Positions 44,236-55,329 of a stretch of 64,000 bases of DNA are shown here, piece after piece. Where the stretch lies: assembly GCF_000003815.2 (NCBI RefSeq), contig NC_049992.1:3651882-3715881 (forward strand). The letters are read 5' to 3'. Position 1 is the first letter of the stretch. Every line of letters starts with the position of its first letter. The translations under genes and the position numbers were made by a program. The notes beneath the pieces were generated by a model. It made no database searches and had not been told where the DNA came from. It was given only the letters and a program-made list of their open reading frames with translations. This DNA is from Branchiostoma floridae (Eukaryota; Chordata; Leptocardii; Amphioxiformes; Branchiostomatidae).

Positions 44236-46664
44236 AATGATTCATATTTAGAAAAAAATGTTCATGCATTTTATATTATTCATAATAGACTATAAGATAT
44301 AAGCAAGCAAGTAAGTAAATATATTTGGTCACATAATAAGCATATCTTTCTTTGTTTTTCAGCATGGCATTTTTTAACAGATTGCCTCCTCTTATGGGCC
44401 ATATCCTAATATCTGCTTGTTTAGATATGAAGATATCAGATGCAAAGCGGTACCTCACTTTTGAGGAGGTTTGTTTACAAACGCACATGTATGTACACGC
44501 TACCCATTCGTCTACATGTTCAAAAGTTGAAACAAATAGGAAATTAGTGGTATATTACATCTTTTAATGTGATAAATGTTGCCATTAGGTTCAACTACAC
44601 GAAATATTTTCAAGAAACTATAAAATTTTTATTTTTAAAACGAGAGAAGGCGGTTGAGGGCCAGCATTTGGTCCAGGGCCCTGAAGGGAATTTTTTTCTT
44701 CTGGTCGAACCAGTTCTGGATTCATCCCCAGTCGTTCAGTCTGAGCCCAAGCCTGCGAATTCGAAGACGACACATCACACAACGTTTGGGACTTTCTTAA
44801 CTAAATTTCGCTGGTCATGGCTAGGCCTCAAGTTTCTAGGATCGGCAACTTAGACGGTATGTTGTATGATATTCTTTTTTCAATGTATGAGAACTTTAAT
44901 GGGCGAACAGACAGAAAAACGCACGATCTCTCTTTTTTTAATAATGGCCTTTTTTAAAATGGCCTCAATTTACAGACAATTACAACTGGGCATTCGTTTT
45001 CACCACCGTGCCCACATATGCATGTCCCCTATTTCTGTCAGTGTGACTTCGAAAAAGGCGTCGCCGCGGCGAATGAAAGGGTGATTTCAAATTTGGTGTA
45101 TGCTGATGGAAAGCTGTTTTATTATGCCGTGAAATCTAAGTTACTCCGGGGTCATAAGTGCACAGCAGAAATATATCTCACCCAAGGAGTCCCGAAAAAC
45201 GTAACAGTAGATTTTCAGACGAGAATTACTCTGGCAATTATGGGGTGTGGCAACCTTCTGACGATCAGCCAAGTCGACCGAAGATCATTGACAGTGCGAT
45301 GCCGGATGTAATCCGTTTCGTTCAGAAAGCTTCTAAAGATGGGGTCACACCTGCGTATATATTTAAGTCCGTATGAGGCACGCATGGGAGTATTTGCCTC
45401 AACCAGTCCCCACAGGTCGTTGGAAAAGTAATAGAAATTGGACAAACGTAAACAGGTAACATGTCAGACGAGTTAGCTGGGTCGCTAACCATACTTCCCG
45501 GTCAGCTAACTCATCTGGCATGTTATGTATCTATATTTGTCCAATTTGTACTATTTTTCCTGCGCCCTGAGGAGCCTGGTAGAGACTAAGAGCTTCATAC
45601 GCACCTCAAACGTATATATACGCATGTGTTCCCTCTATACCTGGCGGGGTATTAAGTGTTTTGTAAAATTTCCACTTGGTCAAAAACGATGCCATCGGCG
45701 TTGAATTGTACGAGGCCTAGCTACAAGTTGAGAGGCACTGATCGTACAGGCCCATTGAGCTTTCTGGCAGCAAAGAAATGTAATAAAAGTGGTGAGTGGG
45801 ATATAGTGTTCTTCTTTTCTGCGTGTGTGCAGACAGCTAAAGCTAAGGGCACAACCCACCGCACGTGCAAATACGTGCTGTCTACGTGCCAAAACGTGGG
45901 CAATCTTTTGGGATCCGTAAGTGGTAAGTGCCGCCAACGTACGAACTCGTAGGGAATCCGACGGATTTTGCAGCACGATGACACGCCGTAGAACTTTACG
46001 GTGCAAGCAAAACTTTGTGTGCCATCGGCCTGTGAATTCGCCCTCCGTATGTGCCAGTACGGGTGACGCGTCTGCCCTGTACAGCCTGAACGTTTTCAGA
46101 AATACGTGGCGGACGTCGCCTCACAAAACAACCTACGATAAATTGCACGTACAACGGGTTGTGCCCTTTAATAAAAAAAAATCCGGTGCAATGCACGATA
46201 AAATACTACAAAAGCAGTTTATTTCCAGCCATGAAAAACATTTAAGTTCGATTGGGGACTGCGGGGGAAAATGAAGAAGGAGAGAGAGACAGGGTATATG
46301 AGTACAGTGTATATGTATATGTCACGATATGATTCGCAGGTAGGTTCTTGGCAGACCCCTGCTCTGGTCGAACTGGTTGTAATTGCTCTGGGACCGGCGA
46401 CAGAGTTTTAATTTTGTCAATCTAACGCGCGTTCGCATCGGTATGTTCCCGTTGTCGCATTCGTATGTAGTTTGGTCCTCTGCACAAAGTTGAACGATGA
46501 TGCATTTTTTTTTACAGTAGATGTTTTTATAATCAATTAGTAATAATAATTTCAATTAGTAAGTAATAATTTCAGAAATCGCCCCTATATAATGTACGTT
46601 TTTCGGTATATTGGTCCAGGTCTGCGTTATCTAGGCCATGCGGTAATTGAATACTGTCAAGCAA
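44236..46664. other. Insert between duplicated upstream blocks; no recognised gene
   Basis: The equivalent interval in the first copy is ~300 bp (35816-36117); here it is ~2.4 kb, so ~2.1 kb was inserted or retained. Moderately long open frames at 44569-44853, 45018-45311 and 45656-45952 match no family I know. It contains foldback sequence (45421-45560) and an inverted pair at 45843-45869 and 46141-46166. Confidence 0.5.
45421..45560. mobile_element. Foldback element (~140 bp)
   Basis: The arms AAATTGGACAAA / TTTGTCCAATTT, AACATGTCAGACGAGTTAGC and its near inverted complement GCTAACTCATCTGGCATGTT leave a short loop. It is non-coding. Confidence 0.8.
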
Positions 46665-46850
46665 ATGTGCGGAGTCTGGAAGTTTTTGGAAGTCTTGTGT
46701 TTGGGTGAAAACTGAGGCATGTACAGCTCGCATGAGGTCATGAGTTATGACTCATGTGATCGGAATCTCGTGTTCCCAGCGATTTTCTACCTGTTCCTAT
46801 TAGACATTTCCTCGCTAAATCGGCAGTCAACTTGAACTGTACATTTTGGA
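46665..46850 (+). repeat. Segmental duplication block B, copy 2 (partner 36118-36345)
   Basis: It matches the sequence upstream of TDP-43; its right end is followed within ~80 bp by RRM1 coding sequence, indicating that the N-terminal exon and NLS were lost from this copy. Confidence 0.88.
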
Positions 46851-46917
46851 CGTTTCGCTTATTAATTGTAATGAAGATTCAGAAGAAGAAAAAGAATATT
46901 TGTCTTCTTTAATAGCG

Positions 46918-49554
46918 ATGTCTAGTATGCAGTGCAGTGACCTGATAGTGCTGGGTCTTCCCTTCAAAACAACAGAGCAGGAGCTGAGAGAGTACATGGA
47001 GCAGTACGGGGAGGTGGTCATGGTTCAGGTAGGGGCAAAATCTACTCGCATAATCCTCTGTTCTTAATGTAGATACATGTATGTAGCTGTACCTGGGGCT
47101 TTCCTGGAAATCTGCAGAGAGCAGGAGCTGAGGATTTATATAGATCAGTACGGGAAGTAGCCTGATTTAATCGTGCTTCTTAGGCCCGTCCTACATTGCC
47201 GTGCCGGATAGCGGAGTTTGCGTTACACAGACTATACGGGGAGTTGCTGATGGTATCATAGGTACATGTAGGAGCAAAATCTGCTCATTACATCATACAT
47301 TGTAATTGTTACTGTAGTTACATCATAGCTTAACTTGGTTTCCCCTGAAAAAAATGCTAACCGGAGATTATTGGAGAGAGAAATTGTTTTTCAGTGAAAA
47401 AAAAAATCTTACAGCACAAGAGTATTGGGAGGGGTAGGTCAGATAAGGATTCTGCTTTTTTTTTCTTGCTTGCTTCATGTCTTTTGCTTTGTTTTCCGTT
47501 CCTCTGTTTTTCTTGTACCCTTTATTTCATCATTTCTTTCAGCACCAATTCTTTTTACTTTCTTACTTCACCAAAGTACTGGATATGTTTTAAGTTTGAT
47601 ACTTTGTTGTTTTTCCAAGCGCTGCCATGTAAATTGTTTATTATTATCAACCCTCACATCATTTCGAGTTAAACAGAATAATAAGGAGACTGCAAAGCTG
47701 TTGTGGAGTAATGGTTCATTGTTTTGTTTTTTCTTCAGATCAAGAAGGACCGGATGACGGGAAACTCCAAAGGGTTCGGGTTCGTTCAATTCGCAGAGTA
47801 CGAGGTCCAGCTTAAGGTTATATCACAGCGTCACATGATCGACGGGAACTGGTGCGACGTGACGATCCCGAATTCCGAGGTCGGTTGACAGGAGTATCCT
47901 CCTACGCAGGGACATCCAACAGCGAAACCGCCTTTCTGGATGTACCCTGCTTTTTCAGTTTTCAAAAGGGGGCTCGCATATATAAGGATAAGCTCATATT
48001 AATAAGCAGGGCGGCCAGGAACTAAGGGTGACGGTTGAAAGAGCAGGGCACATCCATTAATCTTACATCTATTTTTTCTTATGAAGATTCTTCTTAACTA
48101 TTGACCAGGGCAAACTCTGAATTAACTGTCAAAACTGCTAATTAAAGTCTGGATTGACTCACTTTGTTGAAACTGCTCATCTTTCAATTTCATGCTTTTT
48201 AGATGTTATAAAGGACAGGAGGTAGTCCAAATTTCAGGCTATCTTACTGTATTGTCACACGGTGAAGTAGAGTTTGCTGAAATGAATTCTTATCTTAAAA
48301 CAGCTATAGAAAAGGGGTTCTTATCTGGTTTTACTGTCCTAACTTTTGAGAACATTTTAGAGATCCAGGGAAGATTCTCTGAAATATGTAAGAAAAAGAA
48401 CTGTGTATCTGGAGTCAATTTGTCCTCCCCCTCCTCCAGCCAAGTTCATTTTACACAGTGCAGCAGCATGGTGGTGCTTTAATGTCAGTTCATTCTTTTC
48501 TCGTAGGGTTGTTTTAGCTACTTTGTCTTCAGGATAAAACGGAAGTTTTCTTGTACACAACCAGTACTGTCTCTCACCTGCTTACATTTCAATGTCTATC
48601 AGACTTCCTAATACCCCCTCACATTAGGCGCGATTCGATCGGACGACGAGTCTGCGAGCTCTAATTTACGAGGAGGCATGACCCTGATGCCGACGAAGAA
48701 ATGGCAGAGTTGCCCCTTCCCGTCAGGGTCATGACTCCTCGTAATTTAGAGCTCGCAGACTCGTCGTCCGATTCTGTGGCGATCGCCCGAGCCTCGCGTA
48801 TAATAATAGCTTTATTGCACAACAAGGTACAGAGTACGACTCTCGTACATGTGACAGGGGCGGTTTTTAGGTGAAAAATACGCGCAACCCTCTGTCGATG
48901 TTAAGTATGGCCGATCTTCCATAGATACGCCCGAAGATCGTAGAATATGTGACAGGGGTACTAGAGCCTCTAACTGGAGTTCTGCTTCTCGCCACTATAT
49001 GCTGCTGACGTAGTTGATGTGTTTGCAACGAGAACACATAATGATAACCATTTTCCACTTATTTTTGTTTAGTTCCAACAAGTTTCCATTGTTCCCCACA
49101 GAATGAGGGTGTGATCGTGCACGAGCGGAGGGTGTTCATCGGCCGCTGCACGGAAGATATCTCAGCAGAGGACCTGCGGGCCTACTTCCAACGGTTCGGG
49201 GAGGTCACGGACGTTGTCATCCCCAAACCGTTCCGAGCGTTCGCCTTCGTGACGTTCCAGGACGGCGAGACGGCGCAGAGTCTGTGTGGAGAGCACTATA
49301 CCATCAAGGGCGCGAGCGTTCACGTCAGTGCCTACACTCCGAAGCTGGGCAACCCCGGGCAGCCCGGGGGCCTGCCCATCCACGAGCGGCAGAACCCGCC
49401 TGGGGACCGAAGTGGGCACCAGGGCCAGCCCAACCAGGTCGGGGGCAACGTCGAGGGGAACAGTCCGAACAACATGGGGGGGAACCAGGTTGGGATGGCG
49501 GAGCTTAATGAGGCCATGTTGGCCGCCGCACAGGGTCAAGGTCATCATCAGTAG
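46918..49554 (+). CDS. TDP-43 paralogue reduced to RRM1 and RRM2
   Basis: Three exons, 46918-47028, 47739-47879 and 49102-49554, join in phase (234 residues). The ATG at 46918 starts [16 protein letters not shown], so the N-terminal domain and the nuclear localisation signal of the full copy are absent. RRM1 reads [16 protein letters not shown]: by human numbering Trp113 is Phe and Arg151 is Gln, both RNA-contact positions. RRM2 ([25 protein letters not shown]) is intact. After RRM2 a short Gly/Asn-rich linker ends at a TAG inside a 21-bp minisatellite; remnants of the Gly-rich tail follow to ~49830 without an open frame. The poly(A) region is shared with the parent. It could be a shortened active gene or a young pseudogene; long open RRM frames and retained splice sites favour the former, without proof. 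Confidence 0.75.
47091..47157 (+). repeat. Decayed copy of RRM1 exon end in the paralogue's intron 1
   Basis: CCTGGGGCTTTCCTGGAAA, GAGCAGGAGCTGAG and GATCAGTACGGGA repeat the exon end with indels; the donor is lost. It parallels the copies at 39043-39230 in the parent gene. Confidence 0.75.
48608..48790. mobile_element. Foldback element with CGATCGGACGACGAG arms
   Basis: ATCGGACGACGAGTCTGCGA at 48639 onward pairs with TCGCAGACTCGTCGTCCGAT before 48775, continuing through GAGCTCTAATTTACGAGGAG. A half copy lies at 9552-9640. It lies in intron 2 of the TDP-43 paralogue. Confidence 0.85.
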
Positions 49555-49640
49555 GGTCAAGGTCCCCTTCAGTAGGTTCAAGGTCACCATCAGTAGGATC
49601 AAGGTCATCATCAGTAGGGTCAAGGTCATCGGCAGTAGGT
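49537..49640 (+). repeat. 21-bp minisatellite carrying a TAG in each unit
   Basis: About five units of GGTCAAGGTCATCATCAGTA plus G. The parent exon has GGTCAAGGTCAGCAGCAGCA at the equivalent place (~40920), coding Gln-Gly repeats. In the paralogue CAGTAG places an in-frame stop in the first unit and repeats it. Confidence 0.9.
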
Positions 49641-49835
49641 TCGCACCAAGGGAGTAATCAGAAAAGCCAGATGGGTTTTTCCTCGCGGGGGGGGGGGGGG
49701 GGCGTATGGGAACCAGGGGGGTGCAAGCGGGTACACCAGCATCAGGTTGGGAGGGGATAGTCAGAGTGGGGACGGGGACGACCCAGGGAGGTACGGGGTA
49801 CGGATACCAGCAGGGGGATAGTCAAGTCACGTCAA
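49555..49835 (+). pseudogene. Non-coding remnant of the TDP-43 Gly-rich tail
   Basis: GGAGTAATCAGAAAAGCCAG, AACCAGGGGGGTGCAAGCGG, GGTACGGGGTACGGATACCA match the end of the parent's last exon (~40965-41145). A G-run at ~49687-49702 and indels break the frame, and the terminal SGWGM codons are not found. Confidence 0.85.
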
Positions 49836-50278
49836 GTGTATTGCGCAACGATTGTAACAGGTACAATCTATGGCAAGTAACATGTATTATTAACAACTAC
49901 AAACTATCTACAACAGTATACTAATCTAACATAACAGAAAATATGGCGCCATAGTGTATTTCACATCGTTAGAACACTACTTCTCTTTTGCATAGCATTA
50001 TATATATATTGGCCTAGGTGGACAGATATGGAGTCGGGACATGATAGAAGTACATTGAATATTTCTCTACTTGTTTTAGGTAATATTGTTCTGTTGTTAC
50101 ATATGGTCAATAACTTTTCCTTTCTTCATTATAATAAGGGCATATCATCAGGAAATGATATTCATCTTCAATACTGTCTGCACATGGAACACATTCTCTT
50201 TTCAGCTGGTATATTTTTGTACCCGAATTTGTACGTTTTGGACACAGGAAGCAGAGATGTGAATGGAGCGAATGTTGG

Positions 50279-50284
50279 AATAAA
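50279..50284 (+). terminator. Poly(A) signal AATAAA for the TDP-43 paralogue
   Basis: Identical context to 43203-43208 (CGAATGTTGGAATAAAG), including ~60 matching bases upstream and ~45 downstream. Confidence 0.65.
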
Positions 50285-51158
50285 GCAATATGGTGATTAT
50301 GTATGCCTTTGTCATGGTGGTCTTTGAGTGAACTTAAGGTTACTCATTTATTTACCGGTACTTGGTTCGAACACTCTAAAATCGAACACATAGATCAAAC
50401 CCACTTGAAATGTTATACAATAACATGTAGTTATGCAAGAATTGTTGCAGGAGATTTTTTTTACATCCAGTGGTATTTCAGCTGTATATAAAGCCAGATA
50501 AGTACATGTAGTTACTGCGAGAATTACTATTTATTGCATCCTAAAATGACTATTGTTCTGGTACAGTAAACTGCCACTACTTATTCTATCAGTTAGAGGT
50601 TTTTTGGGGTGCCTATAGGTTCAAGTGTTTTCTAGCTCATTGTCTAAATACAACTCAAATTCCTACAGCTATAGCGTTTTTCAAGTTAAGGCCATGTTGG
50701 TTTGGTTATGTGGATGACATCCGTGCACACATCCATTTTCGACCATACTGTTAAATCATACAAAGCAGTTGTAAAGTGAGCACATATGTGCCATAAATCA
50801 ACAAAAATATCCGTCCATACAGCAGATACATGGAATGTCGATGAGATTCCAAAGAGGAAGATGTGAGCGAACAAAAATTTGAAAAACCGGCTTGCTATTC
50901 ATTCTACTTTTATATCTACAGCTTTATATCTGTACCTATCCCAGTAGTAATATCTGCATGACTTAGTGGCGTACTATCTCCAGAGCTGAATTCAGAGAAG
51001 ATGTTTTTGATTTACATGATTGACTATCTCATGAGTCTGATCGTCTGATGCATCACCAATACATTATCGAACCATTGCTTAACTTCTGGCGAATCGAGTT
51101 AAATGAATGCCGTACAAAGTTGTTTCTACTCTGAACGGAACATAATGCCAACTGTAAC
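50285..51158. other. Gap between TDP-43 paralogue and lectin 1
   Basis: Convergent 3' ends share this ~870 bp. A minus-strand AATAAA at 50530-50535 may end lectin 1. I see no coding sequence or repeat that I recognise. Confidence 0.4.
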
Positions 51159-53120
51159 TCATGGACTGACTTCACACACATAATACTGACTAACAGAGCA
51201 TGGCCGATCGTTCCACTTGCCGCTCGAACTGTACCAATGAGCACAGTCCTCAGCAGAACCAGAATCGTCAGGTTGCCCTGGATTCCAGTTGTCCCAGCCG
51301 GTGAGCGGTGTCCCGTCCTCCCACACAAAGGTTCCCTCCTGGAGCAGGTCTGTCAGGCCGAACCAGACGATGGAGCCACTGGGGTACCTGGTCAGTTGGT
51401 TGCGCAGGAAGGCGTCTGTTGCCTGGTCCTTAGGCATGGCCAGGTGCCCACCGTCAGCCTGACAGGCGGACCTGGCGTCGGTGTAGTTCTTCTGATCGGT
51501 AGAGAAGCTGAAGCACTTGTCTTCAAACTTTACATATCCGCTAGGACAGACAAGCTTCGTCGTAGCGCTGTCTGTGGGTGGAATCAAGGTTACGATTGTA
51601 GGTCCGAAAGTACTTCCAATATTGTTCATTTTCGTTAACATCGGTCATCACTCATCAACATTTATTTTTCAATAGGACATAATTAAGATAATCGATATTC
51701 CTGAATGGTAGTTAAGAACTGCGCCTAATCATTTAATAGTTAGATTTCAGAACTATTAACTGAATGGCAAATTAATGGACTTATTTCAAAAGTTTCTAGT
51801 TCTTATTAGATTGTTAAGCAATCGGTAAGCTGTAAGACTCACATTGTTTAAGCAGCGCGATTTCTGATGTAAGTTTACTGAACTGTTCCTGCAATTCGGC
51901 AAGCCGAACATCCTGTAGTGAATGCAAGGCGTTGTGAACATCTCGACGTCAAGTTTAATACAAGTAAATGTTGCTGATATGGCTAAAACATCAAGACATT
52001 ACGGAACTGTGAAACAGCTGAGTGTATACGTAGGTATGTTTGTAGATACCATTGTGTAAACCCTACGCCACATTTGTACTTTTACCTGTATTTCTCTTTC
52101 AATGTTTTTGTTTATATGTAGGCTAATGCCCTCAGGAGATGTCTTCGGTCATGTTTGCCAATACATAGTAGCATGAAAAGAGGCATTAACCACAGTATAA
52201 CTTTCTCTAAAAGTAGAGGGAACTGTGTATTATACGGTGTACGGTAGTAAGTGTGGGAACCAGAATGTCCGTACCTGTTGGGTCCGAAGCGACTCCACTG
52301 TTCCCTGCAGCAGAGTTAACTGGGCCCGAAGCTGGTACATCTGAAGGGTAAAATCACAGGTCATGGATTAGCTCATGGTCTACTTGCAAAATTACAACGT
52401 TAATTTGGTTGCTGGCTATCGTACAATATGGAGTGGTGGGCGACAAAGGATCCCATGACGTTTCGGCACTTAGACAGTTGGGCCTCTAGTCGATAAGGAC
52501 GATTCGGCACAAGGTCGAGATCGAGCAGGGTTAACTCTCAAACCCGACAAATACATGTCGTATTGAGATAATTGACAGTCGCTCCAGCTTGCGATTAAGC
52601 CCCGCCTATTGTAAGCTACTCGTAATTCAGCCCCTACCTGAGTAGAGAGTAGTGGGTCCACCCAAAAACACTTTAACCAAAATCCGTGCTAGGCTTGGAG
52701 AAGAACTGTCATAATTGGCTAGGGACAGAACAACCGAACGAAACGCCCTGAATCGTAAGCATAAGATGTTTTGTGATAGTCGCCTACCATTGTGCACGTG
52801 CCACTACGTACCATTCCACGCTGCAGTTCCAAAGTGCAGACATATATCGAAAACTATTATGTATTCTAATCCATAGAATCATTCGTCTTTATGAGAGCTG
52901 ACACACTGCGTGCTGACCATATAGTTCTATATCGAGATTGATATCCAGTGGAACAGACACGCTCAAGCAGACTGACCGTCGTGTCCGTCTCCTTTTTGTC
53001 TCCATAGTCGACGTAGATGGCAGGACTGCACACGCACTTATCCTCCGAGCACTCCGGAGCCGCGGCCCCCGAAGCGTGCTGCAACACAGCAAGAACCACA
53101 ACCACCACAAGCACACCCAT
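51159..53120 (-). CDS. Secreted C-type lectin with coiled-coil neck (lectin 1)
   Basis: Four minus-strand exons: 52977-53120, 52275-52340, 51843-51912, 51159-51571, in phase, 230 residues. Signal peptide MGVLVVVVVLAVLQHASG, a short cysteine motif (CVCSPAIYVDY), then two exons encoding heptad-like helix (YQLRAQLTLLQGTVESLRTQ; LAELQEQFSKLTSEIALLKQ), probably a trimerising neck. The last exon is a complete C-type lectin domain: CPSGYVKFEDKCF, ARSACQADGGHLAMPKDQ, WFGLTD, WEDGTPLTGW, GQPDD, KWNDRPC, YYVCE. QPD predicts galactose-type binding and WND a calcium site. Start chosen by match with lectin 2 (same CAAAGAACAAATC leader before ATG); an in-frame ATG lies 24 bases upstream. It is head to head with lectin 2 and converges on the TDP-43 paralogue. 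Confidence 0.9.
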
Positions 53121-53551
53121 GATTTGTTCTTTGTTTTGACGCACAGTTTCTCAACTGAAGCTCTGTCGTCTGACCAGGAAACTTTGCTCTAATGCGCGCG
53201 CTATACAGCTCTGAAATGCTGGCTGGTTATCGCACCCAGACATCAGTCCAAATGCCTGCATCAGCAAAGTTAAGTACCAAGGGTCACTTCCGCCTTGTAA
53301 CTCTTGATACCAGGGCAAACAAAATTGGATGCGATGCATTGTTTAGTCACATGTTTATTCTGTGCATGATTGATTTTCGGCACTTAACAATTACAACTAG
53401 ACTCCTTCCAAAGCAAGACATGTGCTTGCCTATCCATACATAATACTAGTAGTATGGGCTGCCTTTTGAGCACTTAAAACAAAGGGATGAATGTCAATGT
53501 TTCATTCTCCTGCTCAATCAGACAAATGTAAACATTTTGCAGACGGTGGGG

Positions 53552-53667
53552 GTTGCACTTTGTTTCGCAACAATGCCAGTTCGCAACAGCCATTTCGCAA
53601 CAAGTCAAGTCTTTTCGCAACAAGGTATAGGTCTTTTCGCAACAATGTACAAGTCGTTTCGCAACAT
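53552..53667. repeat. Six spaced TTTCGCAACA motifs
   Basis: The decamer TTTCGCAACA, once as GTTCGCAACA, occurs six times with irregular 10-25-bp spacing, unlike a simple tandem repeat. It lies ~430 bp upstream of the lectin 1 start. Confidence 0.85.
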
Positions 53668-53884
53668 TTGAATGTTATCAATCTTGATAGCCTAATAGTA
53701 TTAGAAATCGTATTCTTAACGTAAAAATCTTTACTGGGTGCGAAAGACAACCCCGGCGGCATAGGAACATGGTGCCGCATGGACCATGGGGCCCCATGGA
53801 CCTGACAGTCCGATGATTTTCATACGCCCGGCGTTACAGTTTCATGCGTGGCGTGCACAGGGCCCGGACCGTAGGGCCTGGGGA

Positions 53885-54000
<116 letters not shown>

Positions 54001-54054
54001 TTGCCACCTGTCTGTTACATCGTTACCCTTTAACGCTTTCATTTTATTCATAAA

Positions 54055-54110
54055 TGCTGGTGTGTTACGCCGAACGGCGGTTATACCGGCTATATAGATA
54101 TAGATAGATA
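54055..54110 (+). mobile_element. CR1-like LINE terminal fragment
   Basis: GCTGGTGTGTTACGCCGAAC, GGTTATACCGGCTATATAGA and a TAGATA repeat match the end of the copy at 19370-19430. Confidence 0.7.
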
Positions 54111-54545
54111 GAAATGTAAACAATCATTGACTGCCAATAACACGTGTACATGTGTGGAAGGTGTCTAGTTGTATTGCATCATGAGTGTAATGTTGTTTTA
54201 ACAGAAAATTAAGTTTAAGCACTTAGATAGTATATAGACTATGACGGAACCAAGGCATTGTATTCTTTACCTTGAATCTTTACCTTGAACCACAGCCAGT
54301 CGATACCCTTGCGGGTGATAAGACTGTCCTATTCAATGGTTTCCCCCGGTTTCACGAGGGAGTTGCCCATGGCAGTGTACTTGCTGATGTAAACATCCGG
54401 ACATATGGCTGGGTGTGATAAGAAGTCATATTGCCTGCAGAACTGTACAGCGCACGCGGACTAACGTCTCCCGATCAGGCGACAGAGTCTACCTTTTATT
54501 GAGACGGACCGACGTGAAACTTGTCGTGCATCCAAAGAACAAATC

Positions 54546-55251
54546 ATGAGAGTATTTGTGGCGATTGCGATCCTTGCTGTGATGCAGCGGCCGGTTTCAG
54601 GAGAGACACCTACCGACTCTTCGTGCGTGTGCAGCCCTGCCATCTACGTCGACTGTGTGGACAAAGAGGGCGGAGAGACGAACACTAGTGTGGTCAGTCG
54701 GTTGGTCTTGTGTGTGCGCATGCGCGGTCTACCGGTTATTAATCTTGAAATGTATGGGACTATGTTCCAGTGGTTATCAAACTAGAAGCTTTCAAGTCGA
54801 TAAGTACATGCATCAGTGTTTTGCAATTTATAGTTTTTGACATTAGTCAGTGCTTTAGGACTGATTCGTAAAATGGTAGTGTCAAGGGCGCAATGGTTAG
54901 AGTCTACAACAGAATAACATTTTTGGTCACCACTCCATATTTCCCGAGTACCATTAAATTACTAACTTTGTAAGAAGACTCCGGGCTTATCTATGACCTG
55001 TGATTTTACCCTTCAGATGTACCAGCTCCGGGCCCAGTTAACTCTGCTGCAGGGAACAGTGGAGTCATTGCGGACTCAACAGGTACGGCCAGTATTAGGG
55101 AAACGTTCGGAACAGCTTTTATGCAGTTATGCTGCGTTGGTTGTCTTTTTTTTCAATTTCCTTTAGAAAAGTCATGTCGAAAGGGCCTTAACTTCAGCCT
55201 TATCGCCGATTCTACCAGATCGCAGTCACTACCCTGACATATATATATAAA

Positions 55252-55329
<78 letters not shown>

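Noticed and set aside
45656-46274. Overlapping open frames on both strands near 45.7-46.3 kb
   Set aside because: They overlap an inverted pair (45843-45869 and 46141-46166) and show no family resemblance or consistent strand.
48192-48482. Open frame of 96 codons in the intron before TDP-43 paralogue RRM2
   Set aside because: No homology recognised, no splice signals in phase with the gene, and composition is like the surrounding intron.
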